Below, one piece after another: positions 1-9,161 of a stretch of 64,000 nt of DNA. The stretch is taken from positions 4,588,001 to 4,652,000 of the forward strand of contig NZ_JAJJMM010000001.1 in NCBI RefSeq assembly GCF_020905295.1, written 5' to 3'. How positions within the stretch are numbered: the stretch's first letter is position 1; each line of letters begins with the position of its first letter. This stretch comes from Flavobacterium piscisymbiosum. Lineage in GTDB: Bacteria; Bacteroidota; Bacteroidia; Flavobacteriales; Flavobacteriaceae. A program made the position numbers and the translations under genes. The notes under the pieces are model-generated. The model was given only the letters and a program-made list of their open reading frames with translations. It was not told where the DNA came from and did no database searches.

Positions 1-209
1 ATACTTATTTTTTTCAGAATAATCTTTTTATTGCAACATTTTATTCTTTTGCTTTTGTTCTGGCACCCCTTTTATATTTCATTGTAAAAATAGTTTCAGC
101 AAAATCTAAAAAAGATTACCGCCATTTGAGTACAGTTTTAAAACTCATTTTATTCTTCGGAATTTTATCCATTCTAATTATTACCTTAAATATCAAGTAC
201 AATGCTTAA
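1..209 (+). CDS. C-terminal end of a polytopic membrane protein, possibly UbiA-type prenyltransferase (5' truncated)
   Basis: The reading frame that enters at base 3 is open to the stop at 207-209 and encodes about 68 residues with two hydrophobic helices separated by a basic loop (KIVSAKSKKDYRHL). It overlaps the start of the next gene by 8 bases, as in a translationally coupled operon. In flavobacteria a UbiA-family geranylgeranylglycerol-phosphate geranylgeranyltransferase is often found just upstream of the Maf and small MscS genes, and the helix-loop-helix end would fit. That identification comes from my memory of gene order and not from a catalytic motif, because the Asp-rich motifs would lie outside the window. 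Confidence 0.5.
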   Translation, partial: TYFFQNNLFIATFYSFAFVLAPLLYFIVKIVSAKSKKDYRHLSTVLKLILFFGILSILIITLNIKYNA

Positions 210-786
210 AGAAAAACTAAAAAAATATACTTTAATCCTGGCTTCGGGCTCACCACGCAGACAACAGTTTTTTAAGGATCTGGACCTTGATTTCGAAATA
301 AGATTAAAAGAAATCGAAGAGATATATCCTCCTGAATTGAAAGCAGTTGAAATCACGGATTATTTGGCTGCATTAAAAGCAAGTGCATTTGATGGAGAAC
401 TAAAAGAAAATGAAATTCTGATCACCAGTGATACCATTGTGTGGCATAAGGATAAAGCTTTAGGGAAACCCAAAAATGCTCAGGAAGCTTTTGAAATGAT
501 CAAATCAATGTCTAACGACACGCACGAAGTTTTTACATCGGTATGTTTTAGAACCAGCTTTACTTCTACTGTAATAAATGACGTAACAAAAGTAACTTTC
601 AAAGATTTGTCAGACGAAGCGATTTTGTATTATATCGAAAACTATAAACCTTATGATAAAGCGGGTGCTTATGGTATTCAGGAATGGTTTGGTTTTATGG
701 CAGTTGCAAAAGTCGAAGGTTCTTATACCAATGTTATGGGCTTACCAACAGCTAAAGTTTACGAATATTTGAGTACTTTAGTGTAA
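202..786 (+). CDS. Maf-like nucleoside-triphosphate pyrophosphatase
   Basis: Cytosolic house-cleaning enzyme of the Maf/Ham1 superfamily that hydrolyses non-canonical or dTTP/UTP-type nucleotides to the monophosphate. The N-terminal signature SGSPRR (residues 15-20) forms the phosphate-binding loop, and TSDTIV (75-80) carries the conserved catalytic Asp77. KPKN (89-92) and the later DKAGAYGIQ block are also family landmarks. At 194 residues it has the normal length. The ATG at 202 lies inside the end of the preceding frame, and the next gene starts 11 bases after the stop, so the three genes are probably one operon. Which Maf subfamily (MafA/YhdE-like dTTPase or YceF-like) cannot be settled by eye. 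Confidence 0.93.
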   Translation: MLKEKLKKYTLILASGSPRRQQFFKDLDLDFEIRLKEIEEIYPPELKAVEITDYLAALKASAFDGELKENEILITSDTIVWHKDKALGKPKNAQEAFEMIKSMSNDTHEVFTSVCFRTSFTSTVINDVTKVTFKDLSDEAILYYIENYKPYDKAGAYGIQEWFGFMAVAKVEGSYTNVMGLPTAKVYEYLSTLV

Positions 787-797
787 AAAAAATATTT

Positions 798-1328
798 ATG
801 TTTTCTTTTAAAGAATATAGTCAGGAAATTTTCAGCACCATAATTATCCTTTTCGCTTTAGTAGCGTTAAGAGTAATTATTGCAAAATTAATTCGTCGTT
901 ACGCCAGTACAAGTCACCTATTAGAACATAGAACTAATTTGGTTATTAAGTATATTCATATTTTAATGAATATACTGGTAACCATTAGCTTAATTGTAAT
1001 TTGGGGAGTTGAAACTAAAGATATTTTTATAACAGTTTCTTCAATTGCAACCGTAATTGGAGTGGCTATGTTTGCGCAATGGTCGATTTTGAGTAATATT
1101 ACTTCGGGAATGATATTGTTTTTCTCATTTCCTTTCAGAATTGGAGATACTATCAAAATTCATGATAAAGATTTCCCTATAGAAGCTGAAATAGAAGATA
1201 TTAGTGCTTTTCATGTGAACCTAAAAACAAAAGAAGGCGAGAAAATTATCTTCCCAAACAATTTACTTCTTCAAAAAGGCATCTCAATCATGCCGGCGCA
1301 TTACGAAGAAAAAGAGTTTTTTGATTAA
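798..1328 (+). CDS. small mechanosensitive ion channel (MscS family)
   Basis: A 176-residue inner-membrane protein with two or three hydrophobic helices (about residues 11-30, 48-67 and 75-110) followed by a short MscS beta domain. The stretch after the last helix (MFAQWSILSNITSGMILFFS, then PFRIGDTIKI) corresponds to the pore-lining TM3 and the start of the beta domain in MscS. MscS proteins release solutes when membrane tension rises. This one is much shorter than E. coli MscS (286 residues) and lacks most of the cytoplasmic cage, which is common for this Bacteroidota subgroup. It follows the Maf gene by 11 bases. Confidence 0.87.
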   Translation: MFSFKEYSQEIFSTIIILFALVALRVIIAKLIRRYASTSHLLEHRTNLVIKYIHILMNILVTISLIVIWGVETKDIFITVSSIATVIGVAMFAQWSILSNITSGMILFFSFPFRIGDTIKIHDKDFPIEAEIEDISAFHVNLKTKEGEKIIFPNNLLLQKGISIMPAHYEEKEFFD

Positions 1329-1363
1329 AGAGATTTAGCCAGATAACTTTTTAAATACTTGCT

Positions 1364-2366
1364 GAAATTGTACCGCAGAGCCTGCAAAGTTTTTTCGCAA
1401 AGTTCGCAATGTTATTTGATCTGAAATTTCAGGAGAAGTCCGCAAAGCTATCCTTCAAATCATTTTATTCCGATGGCTGTCGGAATAAACAAAAGAAAAT
1501 TTGTGCTAATTTGTGTAATTTGTGGTAAAAAAGTTTCTCGCAGATTTAGCGGATAGTGCAGATTTAAAAAAAAACTGACAATCATTTTAATCTTTGGTAA
1601 ATTTTCACCGCAGAGCCCGCAAAGTTTTTTCACAAAGTTTACGAAGTTTTCGAGCTGAAAATTTCAAGAGAAGTCCGCAAAGCTAATTCTTTAATATCAT
1701 TCTATTTGGTTAGATGTATCAAAGAAAAAATTCGTGAAAATTCGTGAAATTCGTGGCAAAAAAAATTCTCGCAGATTTAGCAGATAAAGCAGATTTCTTA
1801 AAATGCTTCAAATCATTTTATCCCTTTTGCTTATCGAAAGTAACAAAAGAAAATTTGTGCTAATTTGTGTAATTTGTGGTAAAAAAGTTCTCGCAGATCT
1901 CCCAGATAAAGCAGATTTAAAAAAAACCTGACAATCATTTTAATCTTTGCTAAATTTTCACCGCAGAGCCCGCAAAGTTTTTTCACAAAGTTCACGAAGT
2001 TTTCGAGCTGAAAATTTCAGGAGAAGTCCGCAAAGCTAATTCTTTAGATCATTCTATTTGGTTAGATGTATTAAAGAAAAAATTCGTAAAAATTCTTGAA
2101 ATTCGTGGCAAAAAAATTTCTCGCAGATTTAGCAGATAAAGCAGATTTCTTAAAATGCTTCAAATCATTTTATCTCGATTACTTATCGAAAATAACAAAA
2201 GAAAATTTGTGCTAATTTGTGTAATTTGTGGTAAAAAAGTTTATCGCAGATTTAGCAGATAGTGCAGATTTTTTAAAATGCTTCAAATCATTTTATCCCT
2301 TTTGCTTATCGAAAGTAACAAAAGAAAATTTGCGCTAATTTGTGTAATTTGTGGTAAAAAAAACTT
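1364..2366. repeat. intergenic array of degenerate 353-bp-period repeats
   Basis: The 1.25 kb between the MscS and AI-2E genes holds no gene. It is filled with direct repeats. The block beginning gaaaatttgtgctaatttg starts at 1495, 1849, 2201 and 2324 (spacings 354, 352, 123). The block accgcagagc(c/t)(c/t)gcaaag starts at 1372, 1607 and 1960 (spacings 235 and 353). A third block, gagaagtccgcaaagct, recurs at about 1433, 1670 and 2022. The full unit is therefore about 353 bp and seems to be built from a roughly 235-bp and a roughly 120-bp subunit, with partial units at both ends. Copies differ by scattered substitutions. All frames are broken, so it is not coding. Confidence 0.9.
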
Positions 2367-2585
2367 TTCAAGCAAATAAATCAAATTTTTCAAAAATCCT
2401 TAAAATCATTGAAATCAGTGGCAAAAGAAAATCAGATCTAATTCGTTCAATTTGTAGCAGTAAAAAAAGATTCAGAATGGGAATTTTATAAACTATTAAG
2501 AAAAAGCTAAAACGATATTTTTTAAATAAAATATAATATTTGTTTTACCAAAATCTAGTTTTTTTTACTAAATCACCACTATACA

Positions 2586-3686
2586 ATGATTCGCACCATA
2601 AAATTACCGTTTTATGCTAAACTTGCTTTTATATTAGTTAGCTTTATATCTTTTGCTTTTATTTTTTGTGCCGGAAAAGACATCATTACTCCTGTCTTAA
2701 TGGCTTTTTTATTCTCCGTACTATTAGTACCTGTTTTTACCTTTTTGCATACACGATTAAAATTCCCCAGACATCTTGCTGCGGCATGTTGTATTTTAAT
2801 TTTTGCTGCCTTCATTGTAGGGATATTGATCTTTATATCTTATCAGGTTAGCGATATTGCCAATGATTTTGACACGATAAAAAAGAATGCAAACGCTTTT
2901 ATAACCGATATTCATAAGTTTGTAAAAGACAATTTTCATGTAAGCATTGGGGAGCAAAAAAAATATATTGACACCGTTGCAAAAGATTCTGTACAAAACG
3001 GAAAAGCAACGATAGGTTCTGCCTTAGTATCGATAACTGATCTTCTTGTAGATTGCACCATTATCCCTATTTATACTTTTTTATTCTTATTATATAAAGA
3101 TCATTTTATTTTGTTCTTAGCAAAACTCGTAAATAAAGAAGATCATTCCAGATTAAAAGATATTTTATCGCAAATTAAAGTTTCTATTAATAATTATATC
3201 GTGAGTCTGATTTTAGAGATGATAGTCGTATCTGTATTAACCGCTTTAGGACTTTGGATCATCGGAATCAAGTATTTTATCTTATTAGGATTAATAACAG
3301 GAATTCTTAATCTTATCCCTTATATTGGTATTTTAATTGCTGGAATTATCACCGTTTTGGCCTCTTTAACAGGCTCTGCTGATACTTCAATAATATTAGG
3401 TATTTTAATAGTAAATATAATCGTGCAATTGATAGATAATAACTTATTAGTTCCTTTGATTATTAATTCTAAAGTAGAAATCAATGCTTTTGTCTCAATC
3501 ATGGGAATTATTGTTGGTGGCGCAGCAGCAGGAATTTCAGGTATGTTTTTAGCGATTCCTCTTTTAGCCATTTTAAAAATTATATTTGACAGAATTGATT
3601 CACTAGAGCCCTGGGGTTATTTAATGGGTAATCATATGCCTCGAAAATTTACCTGGAGAGTTCGAAAAGCAAAAATAGAGAACTAA
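2586..3686 (+). CDS. AI-2E family transporter (PerM/UPF0118 type)
   Basis: A 366-residue polytopic inner-membrane protein of the AI-2E exporter family (PF01594; YdgG/TqsA, PerM). It has an N-terminal pair of helices (about 10-48), a helix at about 60-88, a periplasmic or cytosolic segment of about 60 residues, a helix at about 150-172, and a C-terminal bundle that contains the conserved GLITGILNLIPYIG motif (about 236-249) and QLIDNNLLVPLI (about 285-296), both hallmarks of the family. Members export small molecules or ions. Transport of autoinducer-2 has been shown only for some, so the substrate is open. It stands alone after the repeat array. Confidence 0.92.
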   Translation: MIRTIKLPFYAKLAFILVSFISFAFIFCAGKDIITPVLMAFLFSVLLVPVFTFLHTRLKFPRHLAAACCILIFAAFIVGILIFISYQVSDIANDFDTIKKNANAFITDIHKFVKDNFHVSIGEQKKYIDTVAKDSVQNGKATIGSALVSITDLLVDCTIIPIYTFLFLLYKDHFILFLAKLVNKEDHSRLKDILSQIKVSINNYIVSLILEMIVVSVLTALGLWIIGIKYFILLGLITGILNLIPYIGILIAGIITVLASLTGSADTSIILGILIVNIIVQLIDNNLLVPLIINSKVEINAFVSIMGIIVGGAAAGISGMFLAIPLLAILKIIFDRIDSLEPWGYLMGNHMPRKFTWRVRKAKIEN

Positions 3687-3770
3687 ATAGTATCACGTTT
3701 TTACAAAATAGTCTTATTAATTTACTATATTCATATCAAAAAATAACTTTTAAGCCCGTCTAATTATCTA

Positions 3771-5600
3771 ATGTCATTAAACACTAAAATAATATTTTTT
3801 ATCCTCTTGTGCTTTTGTTTACAAAGTGCCTACAGTCAGGTTGATAAAACAAAGAAAGATACAGGTGGTAAAAAAGACAGCACAGAAGTTTATACCAAAA
3901 TTAAAAATTATTCTAAAAAAAATAAGTTTACTCAAACACTTCACAAACTGTTGTTCAGGTCTGCTAAAACCAAAAAGAAAGAACCAATTTTGGTGCAAAA
4001 TGATACCACCAATTTTAATGGAAAAATCATTCGAAAAATCAATATTGTAACTTTAGATCCTTTTGGACAATCTATTACCGATACTACTCAAATGCCCAGA
4101 AATTGGGGAGAAAGAACCGGTAACAAATTGCATCTTAAAACAAAGAAAATAGCGATTTACAACTTATTATTATTCAAAAGAAATACGCCTTACGACACTT
4201 ATAAAGTACAGGAATCTGAACGTTTAATACGATCTCAGCGATACGTTTCTGCGGTAAGAGTAACGAATAAAGTAGCGGGTGTGGCATCAGATTCTGTAGA
4301 TGTTACGATTCGTGTGCTGGATTCCTGGAGTACAATTCCAAAATTTTCAATATCCAGTAATCGAGTTTCTGTTGGAGTAAAAGAAAAAGACTTTTTTGGA
4401 TCCGGGCAACAATTGGAATATCGTTTTACAAATCGATTTGATGACGGTAGTAATGGTAATGACGTTACGTATACCGTACCAAATATAAAGAATACCTACA
4501 TTGGTGCAGTACTGCATTATAATATGGATCTGGACAATAATTATAATAAAAGTATCAATATCGAACGGCTCTTTTATTCTCCGCTTACCAAATGGGCAGG
4601 TGGTGCTTATGTAGGGCAAATTTTTAGAAGAGATTCATTGCAGGCACCAGATAGTTCGTATGCGTTTCAGCCCTTTAAAAATAATTTTCAGGATTTATGG
4701 GTAGGACATGCATCTAAAGTATTTGAAGACGAAAACGGAATAACAAATTTAGTGGCTTCTGCTCGCTTTCTTAATGTTAATTATAAAGAAAGCCCTTCTC
4801 CACTCTATGACCCAACCAACTTTTATTCAGACGAAAAATTCATATTTGCCGGAATTGGACTTAACAGACGAAAATTTATAAAAGAAACGTATCTCTTTAG
4901 AAACGGACAGGTCGAAGATGTACCTATAGGAAGAATTTACGGTATTACTTTTGGCTATCAATATAAAAACACATTTTGGAGGCCTTATGTTGGTGCACAA
5001 TTTTCATTTGGAAATTACTATCGATTAGGCTTTTTAAGTATGAATTTTGAAGCGGGAACTTTCTTTCATCAATCTAACACTTATCAAACAGCATTTTTGA
5101 TGGAAACCAATTATTTTACTAAGCTTTATAAAATTGGAAACTGGAAACTAAGACAATTTGTGAATCCTAAGCTCGTTATAGGTGTAAACCGTGAAGATAT
5201 CATTGGAGATCAATTGAATATAAACGAACAAAATGGTTTAGCAGGTTTTAATAGTGCTATTTACGGAACCAATAAAATGGTTTTATCTTTACAAACGCAA
5301 ACTTATTCTCCTCATGCTCTTTGGGGATTTCGTATGAATCCGTTTTTTAATTACTCAATTGCTGTATTAGGACGTCCTAATGATGCGATGGGAAGAAATA
5401 AAGCATATCAAAAAATTACTTTGGGACTATTGATCAGTAATGACTATTTAGTATTTAGTTCATTTCAGCTTTCAATTTCATACTACCCTACTATTCCTTA
5501 TCAGGGAGATAATGTATTTAAAACAAATACTTTTGAAACCACGGATTATGGACTACAAAACTTTGAGCTTGCCAAACCAAGAGCTGTCGAATACCGATAA
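3771..5600 (+). CDS. outer-membrane beta-barrel protein with POTRA-like domain
   Basis: The 609-residue product starts with a signal peptide ending near residue 22 (SAYSQ). A basic linker follows, then a segment from about 87 to 190 (KIIRKINIVTLDPFG ... YDTYKVQESERLIRSQRYV ... VTIRVLDSW) that looks like a POTRA domain of Omp85/BamA-type proteins. The rest is rich in alternating aromatic/polar strands typical of an outer-membrane barrel. The protein is probably outer-membrane, with a role in secretion or assembly unknown. It is shorter than BamA (about 800) and has only one recognisable POTRA. It is a single gene, 84 bases after the preceding one. Confidence 0.75.
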   Translation: MSLNTKIIFFILLCFCLQSAYSQVDKTKKDTGGKKDSTEVYTKIKNYSKKNKFTQTLHKLLFRSAKTKKKEPILVQNDTTNFNGKIIRKINIVTLDPFGQSITDTTQMPRNWGERTGNKLHLKTKKIAIYNLLLFKRNTPYDTYKVQESERLIRSQRYVSAVRVTNKVAGVASDSVDVTIRVLDSWSTIPKFSISSNRVSVGVKEKDFFGSGQQLEYRFTNRFDDGSNGNDVTYTVPNIKNTYIGAVLHYNMDLDNNYNKSINIERLFYSPLTKWAGGAYVGQIFRRDSLQAPDSSYAFQPFKNNFQDLWVGHASKVFEDENGITNLVASARFLNVNYKESPSPLYDPTNFYSDEKFIFAGIGLNRRKFIKETYLFRNGQVEDVPIGRIYGITFGYQYKNTFWRPYVGAQFSFGNYYRLGFLSMNFEAGTFFHQSNTYQTAFLMETNYFTKLYKIGNWKLRQFVNPKLVIGVNREDIIGDQLNINEQNGLAGFNSAIYGTNKMVLSLQTQTYSPHALWGFRMNPFFNYSIAVLGRPNDAMGRNKAYQKITLGLLISNDYLVFSSFQLSISYYPTIPYQGDNVFKTNTFETTDYGLQNFELAKPRAVEYR

Positions 5601-5798
5601 TTAAAATTCTCTTGCTATTTTTTTTTAAATTTTAAATTTCACAAAACGTTTTATAAATCAAAACGTTACAAAATAACCAATAAAATATTACTCGTTAAAA
5701 TGCTATTTTTATTCGACCAAATACATTTTGTTTTCATTTTTGGCACAGTATATGAATATCCCTAAACAGGAATAACATTAACATTAAAACTAAAAAAA

Positions 5799-6329
5799 AT
5801 GAAAACAATAAAAATAGCAATCGTAGGTTTATTTCTGATGGTTGCAAGCGCCACACAAGCTCAGGTATCAATAAATGTTAATATAGGATCACCTCCTGCA
5901 TGGGGTCCTGCAGGATATGCCGAAATGGAATATTATTACCTGCCGGATATTGAAGCGTATTATGATGTAAGAGCTTCACAGTTTATTTATTTTGGAGGAG
6001 GAAGATGGATGAGAACAACTTACTTGCCAAGACAATATAGAAATTATGATTTATACGGAGGTTATAAAGTGGTTTTAACGGATTATCACGGAAGAACTCC
6101 TTACACTTATTTTGATCGTCACAGAGTAAAATATTATAAAGGATATCACGGTGCTCCACAAAGACCTTACCGACCAAGAGAAGTTTATGGATATAATGAT
6201 CGTCGAAACGATCGTAGAGATTACAGACGTCATGATAACAGAAACCACGACAAGCACGACAAACACCATGATAGACACGACAGAGATGATGATGATCACG
6301 GACATGGTGGCGGTCACGGAAGAAGATAA
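5799..6329 (+). CDS. secreted protein with His/Asp-rich tail
   Basis: A 176-residue protein with a clear signal peptide (cleavage after about residue 21, TQAQ). The middle (about 25-120) is rich in Tyr and Gly and resembles the small secreted proteins of Bacteroidota that carry a PAWGPxGY motif. From about residue 125 the sequence becomes Arg/Asp-rich, and the last 35 residues are dominated by His, Asp and Lys (HDKHDKHHDRHDRDDDDHGH), a composition that could bind divalent metals in the periplasm. Function is not known. A strong hairpin terminator follows 30 bases after the stop, so it is probably monocistronic. Confidence 0.8.
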   Translation: MKTIKIAIVGLFLMVASATQAQVSINVNIGSPPAWGPAGYAEMEYYYLPDIEAYYDVRASQFIYFGGGRWMRTTYLPRQYRNYDLYGGYKVVLTDYHGRTPYTYFDRHRVKYYKGYHGAPQRPYRPREVYGYNDRRNDRRDYRRHDNRNHDKHDKHHDRHDRDDDDHGHGGGHGRR

Positions 6330-6358
6330 TTTATTAAAAAAATAATTCTCAGTATAAA

Positions 6359-6393
6359 AGAGAGTATCAAACTAATGATACTCTCTTTTTTTT
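6359..6393 (+). terminator. Rho-independent terminator of the His-rich protein gene
   Basis: A perfect 10-bp stem (agagagtatc / gatactctct) with an 8-base loop is followed by a run of eight T. It lies 30 bases downstream of the stop codon. Confidence 0.9.
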
Positions 6394-6471
6394 GGATCAA
6401 TTTTCTTAAAAAAGGAAATCAATAACCAAACATTAACATTTCATTTAAATACTGTTCAAAAATATAATTAG

Positions 6472-6479
6472 TATTTTTG
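6472..6479 (+). promoter_or_regulatory. candidate -7 box upstream of the PIG-L gene
   Basis: The string TATTTTTG fits the Bacteroidota -7 consensus TAnnTTTG and lies 28 bases before the start codon at 6508. No convincing TTTG element is present 19-20 bases upstream, so the call is tentative. Confidence 0.35.
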
Positions 6480-6507
6480 AAGCTCTTTCAAACCATTTAA
6501 CTACGCT

Positions 6508-9039
6508 ATGCGAAAAATTCAGATCCAAATTCTTCTTATTTTTTTAACAGGGATTTCCATTTCTTTTGCACAACAACCACAAAAACCAAGTTCTATCGAA
6601 ATTTACAATCAAATCAAAAAACTGAATTTTTTAGGTTCTGTTTTATATTTGGCTGCACATCCTGACGACGAAAATACCCGTTTAATTTCTTATATGGCAA
6701 ACGAAATGAATGCCAGAACCGGTTATTTGTCTTTGACGCGCGGCGATGGAGGTCAGAATTTAATTGGACCGCAATTGCGCGAATTACTTGGAGTTATAAG
6801 AACTCAGGAATTAATAGAAGCCAGAAAAATAGATGGCGGAGAGCAGTTTTTCTCCCGTGCCAATGATTTTGGCTACTCAAAAAATCCTGATGAAACTTTA
6901 GAAATCTGGGACAAAGATAAAGTCCTTGCTGATGTTGTCTGGACTATTCGAAAATTTCAACCGGACGTAATCATTAATAGATTTGATCATCGTTCGCCTG
7001 GTACAACCCACGGACATCATACTTCATCGGCAATGTTAAGCGTCGAAAGTTTTAAACTTACAAACGACCCAAAAATATATCCTGAACAATTAAAATATGT
7101 AAAACCTTGGCAGGTAAAACGTCAGTTTTTTAATCCGTCGTGGTGGTTTTACGGCAGTCAGGAAAAATTTGACGCTGCTAATAAATCAAAATTTACCAAA
7201 ATAGAAACGGGAGTTTATTATAACGGAATCGGAAAATCGAATCAGGAAATTGCTGCTTTGAGCCGAAGCCGACACCAATCTCAAGGTTTTGGAAGCACTG
7301 GCGCACGTGGTCAGGAAACAGAATATTTAGAATTGATAAACGGTGATAATGCAAAAGACCGTGACAATTTATTTGACGGCATTGATACTTCATGGAACCG
7401 TGTTAAAAACGGAAAACCAGTTGGTGATTTGATTACCAATATTATTAGTAAATATAATTTCAGTAATCCTTCTGCAAGTATTCCGGATTTAGTTAAGGCT
7501 TACAATATGATTGAAGCTTTAGAAGATGATCACTGGAAATCTTTAAAATCTGCCGCAATCAAAAACATCATCGCATCTTGTTCAGGATTATATCTTGAAG
7601 CTGTTGCCAGCGAACAGGAAGCGACTCCGGGAAGTACCATTAGATTAAGTCTTGAAGCTATAAACAGATCCCCTGTTGAAATGCAATTGGTTAGTGTAAC
7701 TTCATTACCGGATAATAAAAATACGGCTCAGAATATTCCATTAAAAAATAATAACGATCAAAAGATAAATTTACAAATTCAGGTTCCAAACAATATTGAA
7801 TATACACAACCTTACTGGCTAAAAGAAAAAGCAACTGTAGGAATGTATACGGTTTCGAATCAGGAAAACATTGGTATTCCTGATATTATCAGACAAGTAA
7901 AAATTGTTTTTAATGTTAAGGTAAATGGTGTCGAAATTCCGTTTGAGCGTACCGTTGTGTACAAATACAACGATGGTGTAAAAGGCGAAATGTATAATTT
8001 TCTTGATATTGTTCCGGAAGTTACTACTTCGGTTTTAGAGAAAGTTCTAATTTTTGGATCTGTAAAAAGTAAAATGATTCCTGTAAAAGTACGTGCAGGA
8101 AAAGACGGCATTAAAGGAAAATTGCAATTAGAATTGCCTAAAAGCTGGGATGTTTCTCCAAAAGAAATTCCTTTTGCTTTAGAGAAAAAAGGAAACGAAC
8201 AGATTTTTTATTTTGAAGTTACCCCTCCGGTAAATCCAGAAGAAGCCGTTGCAAAAAGTATTGCAACTGTTGATAATAAACGTTTTGACAAGGATCTTAC
8301 TATTATTGATTACAGCCACATTACCAAGCAAATGGTTTTAAAACCAGCTGAATCGAAATGTATCCGAATTGATTTAAAAACAAACGGTGACGCCATTGCT
8401 TATATCATGGGTGCTGGTGACGAAGTTCCGGAAAGTCTGGCTCAGATGGGATATAAAGTAACGATTATTAAACCGGAAGAAATCACGCCCGAAAAGCTGG
8501 ATTCATTTAATGTCGTTATTACCGGAGTTCGTGCATACAATACTGTAAATGCATTGGCTAACAAACAAAATATACTTTTCAATTTTGTAAAAAGCGGTAA
8601 AAACATGATCGTACAATACAACACGTATGGTAAAACCGTAACCGATCAGATTGCACCTTATCCTTTAAAAATTTCAAATGATCGTGTAACCGAAGAAAAC
8701 GCTAAAGTTACTTTTCTGGCACCAAATCATCCTATTTTAAATACACCTAACAAAATCAGTTCAAAAGATTTCGAAGGTTGGACACAAGAACAAGGTTTGT
8801 ATTATCCTGATCAGTACGATCCTGCCTTTACTCCTATTATATCGTCGCATGACAAAGGCGAATCTCCTAAAAACGGTGCCTTACTCGTAGCGCCTTACGG
8901 AAAAGGATACTATATTTACACTGGTCTAAGCTTTTTTAGGGAATTACCGGAAGGTGTTGCCGGTGCCTATAGATTATTATCAAACATGATTTCGCTAAAA
9001 CAGCCTGTAGAAGCTCCTAAACAAGAAATAAAGAAATAA
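6508..9039 (+). CDS. secreted PIG-L/LmbE-like deacetylase with C-terminal accessory domains
   Basis: An 843-residue exported protein (signal peptide to about residue 21). Residues 40-250 form a PIG-L/LmbE-type zinc N-deacetylase domain. The metal-binding AHPDDE motif is at 50-55 (His51, Asp54), and the downstream histidine cluster HGHH is at 168-171. The middle (about 350-620) looks like beta-sandwich domains. The C-terminal 200 residues (AYIMGAGDEVPESLAQMGYKV ... VVITGVRAYN ... YGKGYYIYTGLSFFRELPEG) resemble a ThuA/GATase-like fold. Members remove acetyl groups from GlcNAc-type sugars, but the substrate here is unknown. The following small ORF and sodium symporter, spaced by 11 and 3 bases, suggest deacetylation coupled to uptake of the product. 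Confidence 0.87.
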   Translation: MRKIQIQILLIFLTGISISFAQQPQKPSSIEIYNQIKKLNFLGSVLYLAAHPDDENTRLISYMANEMNARTGYLSLTRGDGGQNLIGPQLRELLGVIRTQELIEARKIDGGEQFFSRANDFGYSKNPDETLEIWDKDKVLADVVWTIRKFQPDVIINRFDHRSPGTTHGHHTSSAMLSVESFKLTNDPKIYPEQLKYVKPWQVKRQFFNPSWWFYGSQEKFDAANKSKFTKIETGVYYNGIGKSNQEIAALSRSRHQSQGFGSTGARGQETEYLELINGDNAKDRDNLFDGIDTSWNRVKNGKPVGDLITNIISKYNFSNPSASIPDLVKAYNMIEALEDDHWKSLKSAAIKNIIASCSGLYLEAVASEQEATPGSTIRLSLEAINRSPVEMQLVSVTSLPDNKNTAQNIPLKNNNDQKINLQIQVPNNIEYTQPYWLKEKATVGMYTVSNQENIGIPDIIRQVKIVFNVKVNGVEIPFERTVVYKYNDGVKGEMYNFLDIVPEVTTSVLEKVLIFGSVKSKMIPVKVRAGKDGIKGKLQLELPKSWDVSPKEIPFALEKKGNEQIFYFEVTPPVNPEEAVAKSIATVDNKRFDKDLTIIDYSHITKQMVLKPAESKCIRIDLKTNGDAIAYIMGAGDEVPESLAQMGYKVTIIKPEEITPEKLDSFNVVITGVRAYNTVNALANKQNILFNFVKSGKNMIVQYNTYGKTVTDQIAPYPLKISNDRVTEENAKVTFLAPNHPILNTPNKISSKDFEGWTQEQGLYYPDQYDPAFTPIISSHDKGESPKNGALLVAPYGKGYYIYTGLSFFRELPEGVAGAYRLLSNMISLKQPVEAPKQEIKK

Positions 9040-9050
9040 ACATTCAAAAT

Positions 9051-9158
9051 ATGGAAGCTAAAAAAACTAAAAAATGGAAAAAAAGCTACACCTATGTTTT
9101 GGTAGCCAATGCTATTTACATTGTGATTTTTTTCTTAATCATGCAATTATACTCATAA
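9051..9158 (+). CDS. 35-residue single-pass membrane peptide
   Basis: A short ORF that fills the gap between the deacetylase and the symporter, starting 11 bases after the one and ending 3 bases before the other. It encodes a Lys-rich N-terminus (MEAKKTKKWKKS) followed by one hydrophobic helix of about 20 residues (YVLVANAIYIVIFFLIMQLY). The positive-inside arrangement predicts a cytoplasmic N-terminus. Exact fit into an operon gap and the clean architecture argue that it is a real gene. It may be an accessory subunit of the symporter, by analogy with small subunits of other sodium:solute symporters, but this is inference. Confidence 0.7.
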   Translation: MEAKKTKKWKKSYTYVLVANAIYIVIFFLIMQLYS

Positions 9159-9161
9159 CTT

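Noticed and set aside
1364..2366. Regularly returning blocks that could suggest a CRISPR array
   Set aside because: The units are about 353 bp (or about 120/235 bp), the repeated part is as long as the unit, there are no unique spacers of even length, and no cas gene is near.
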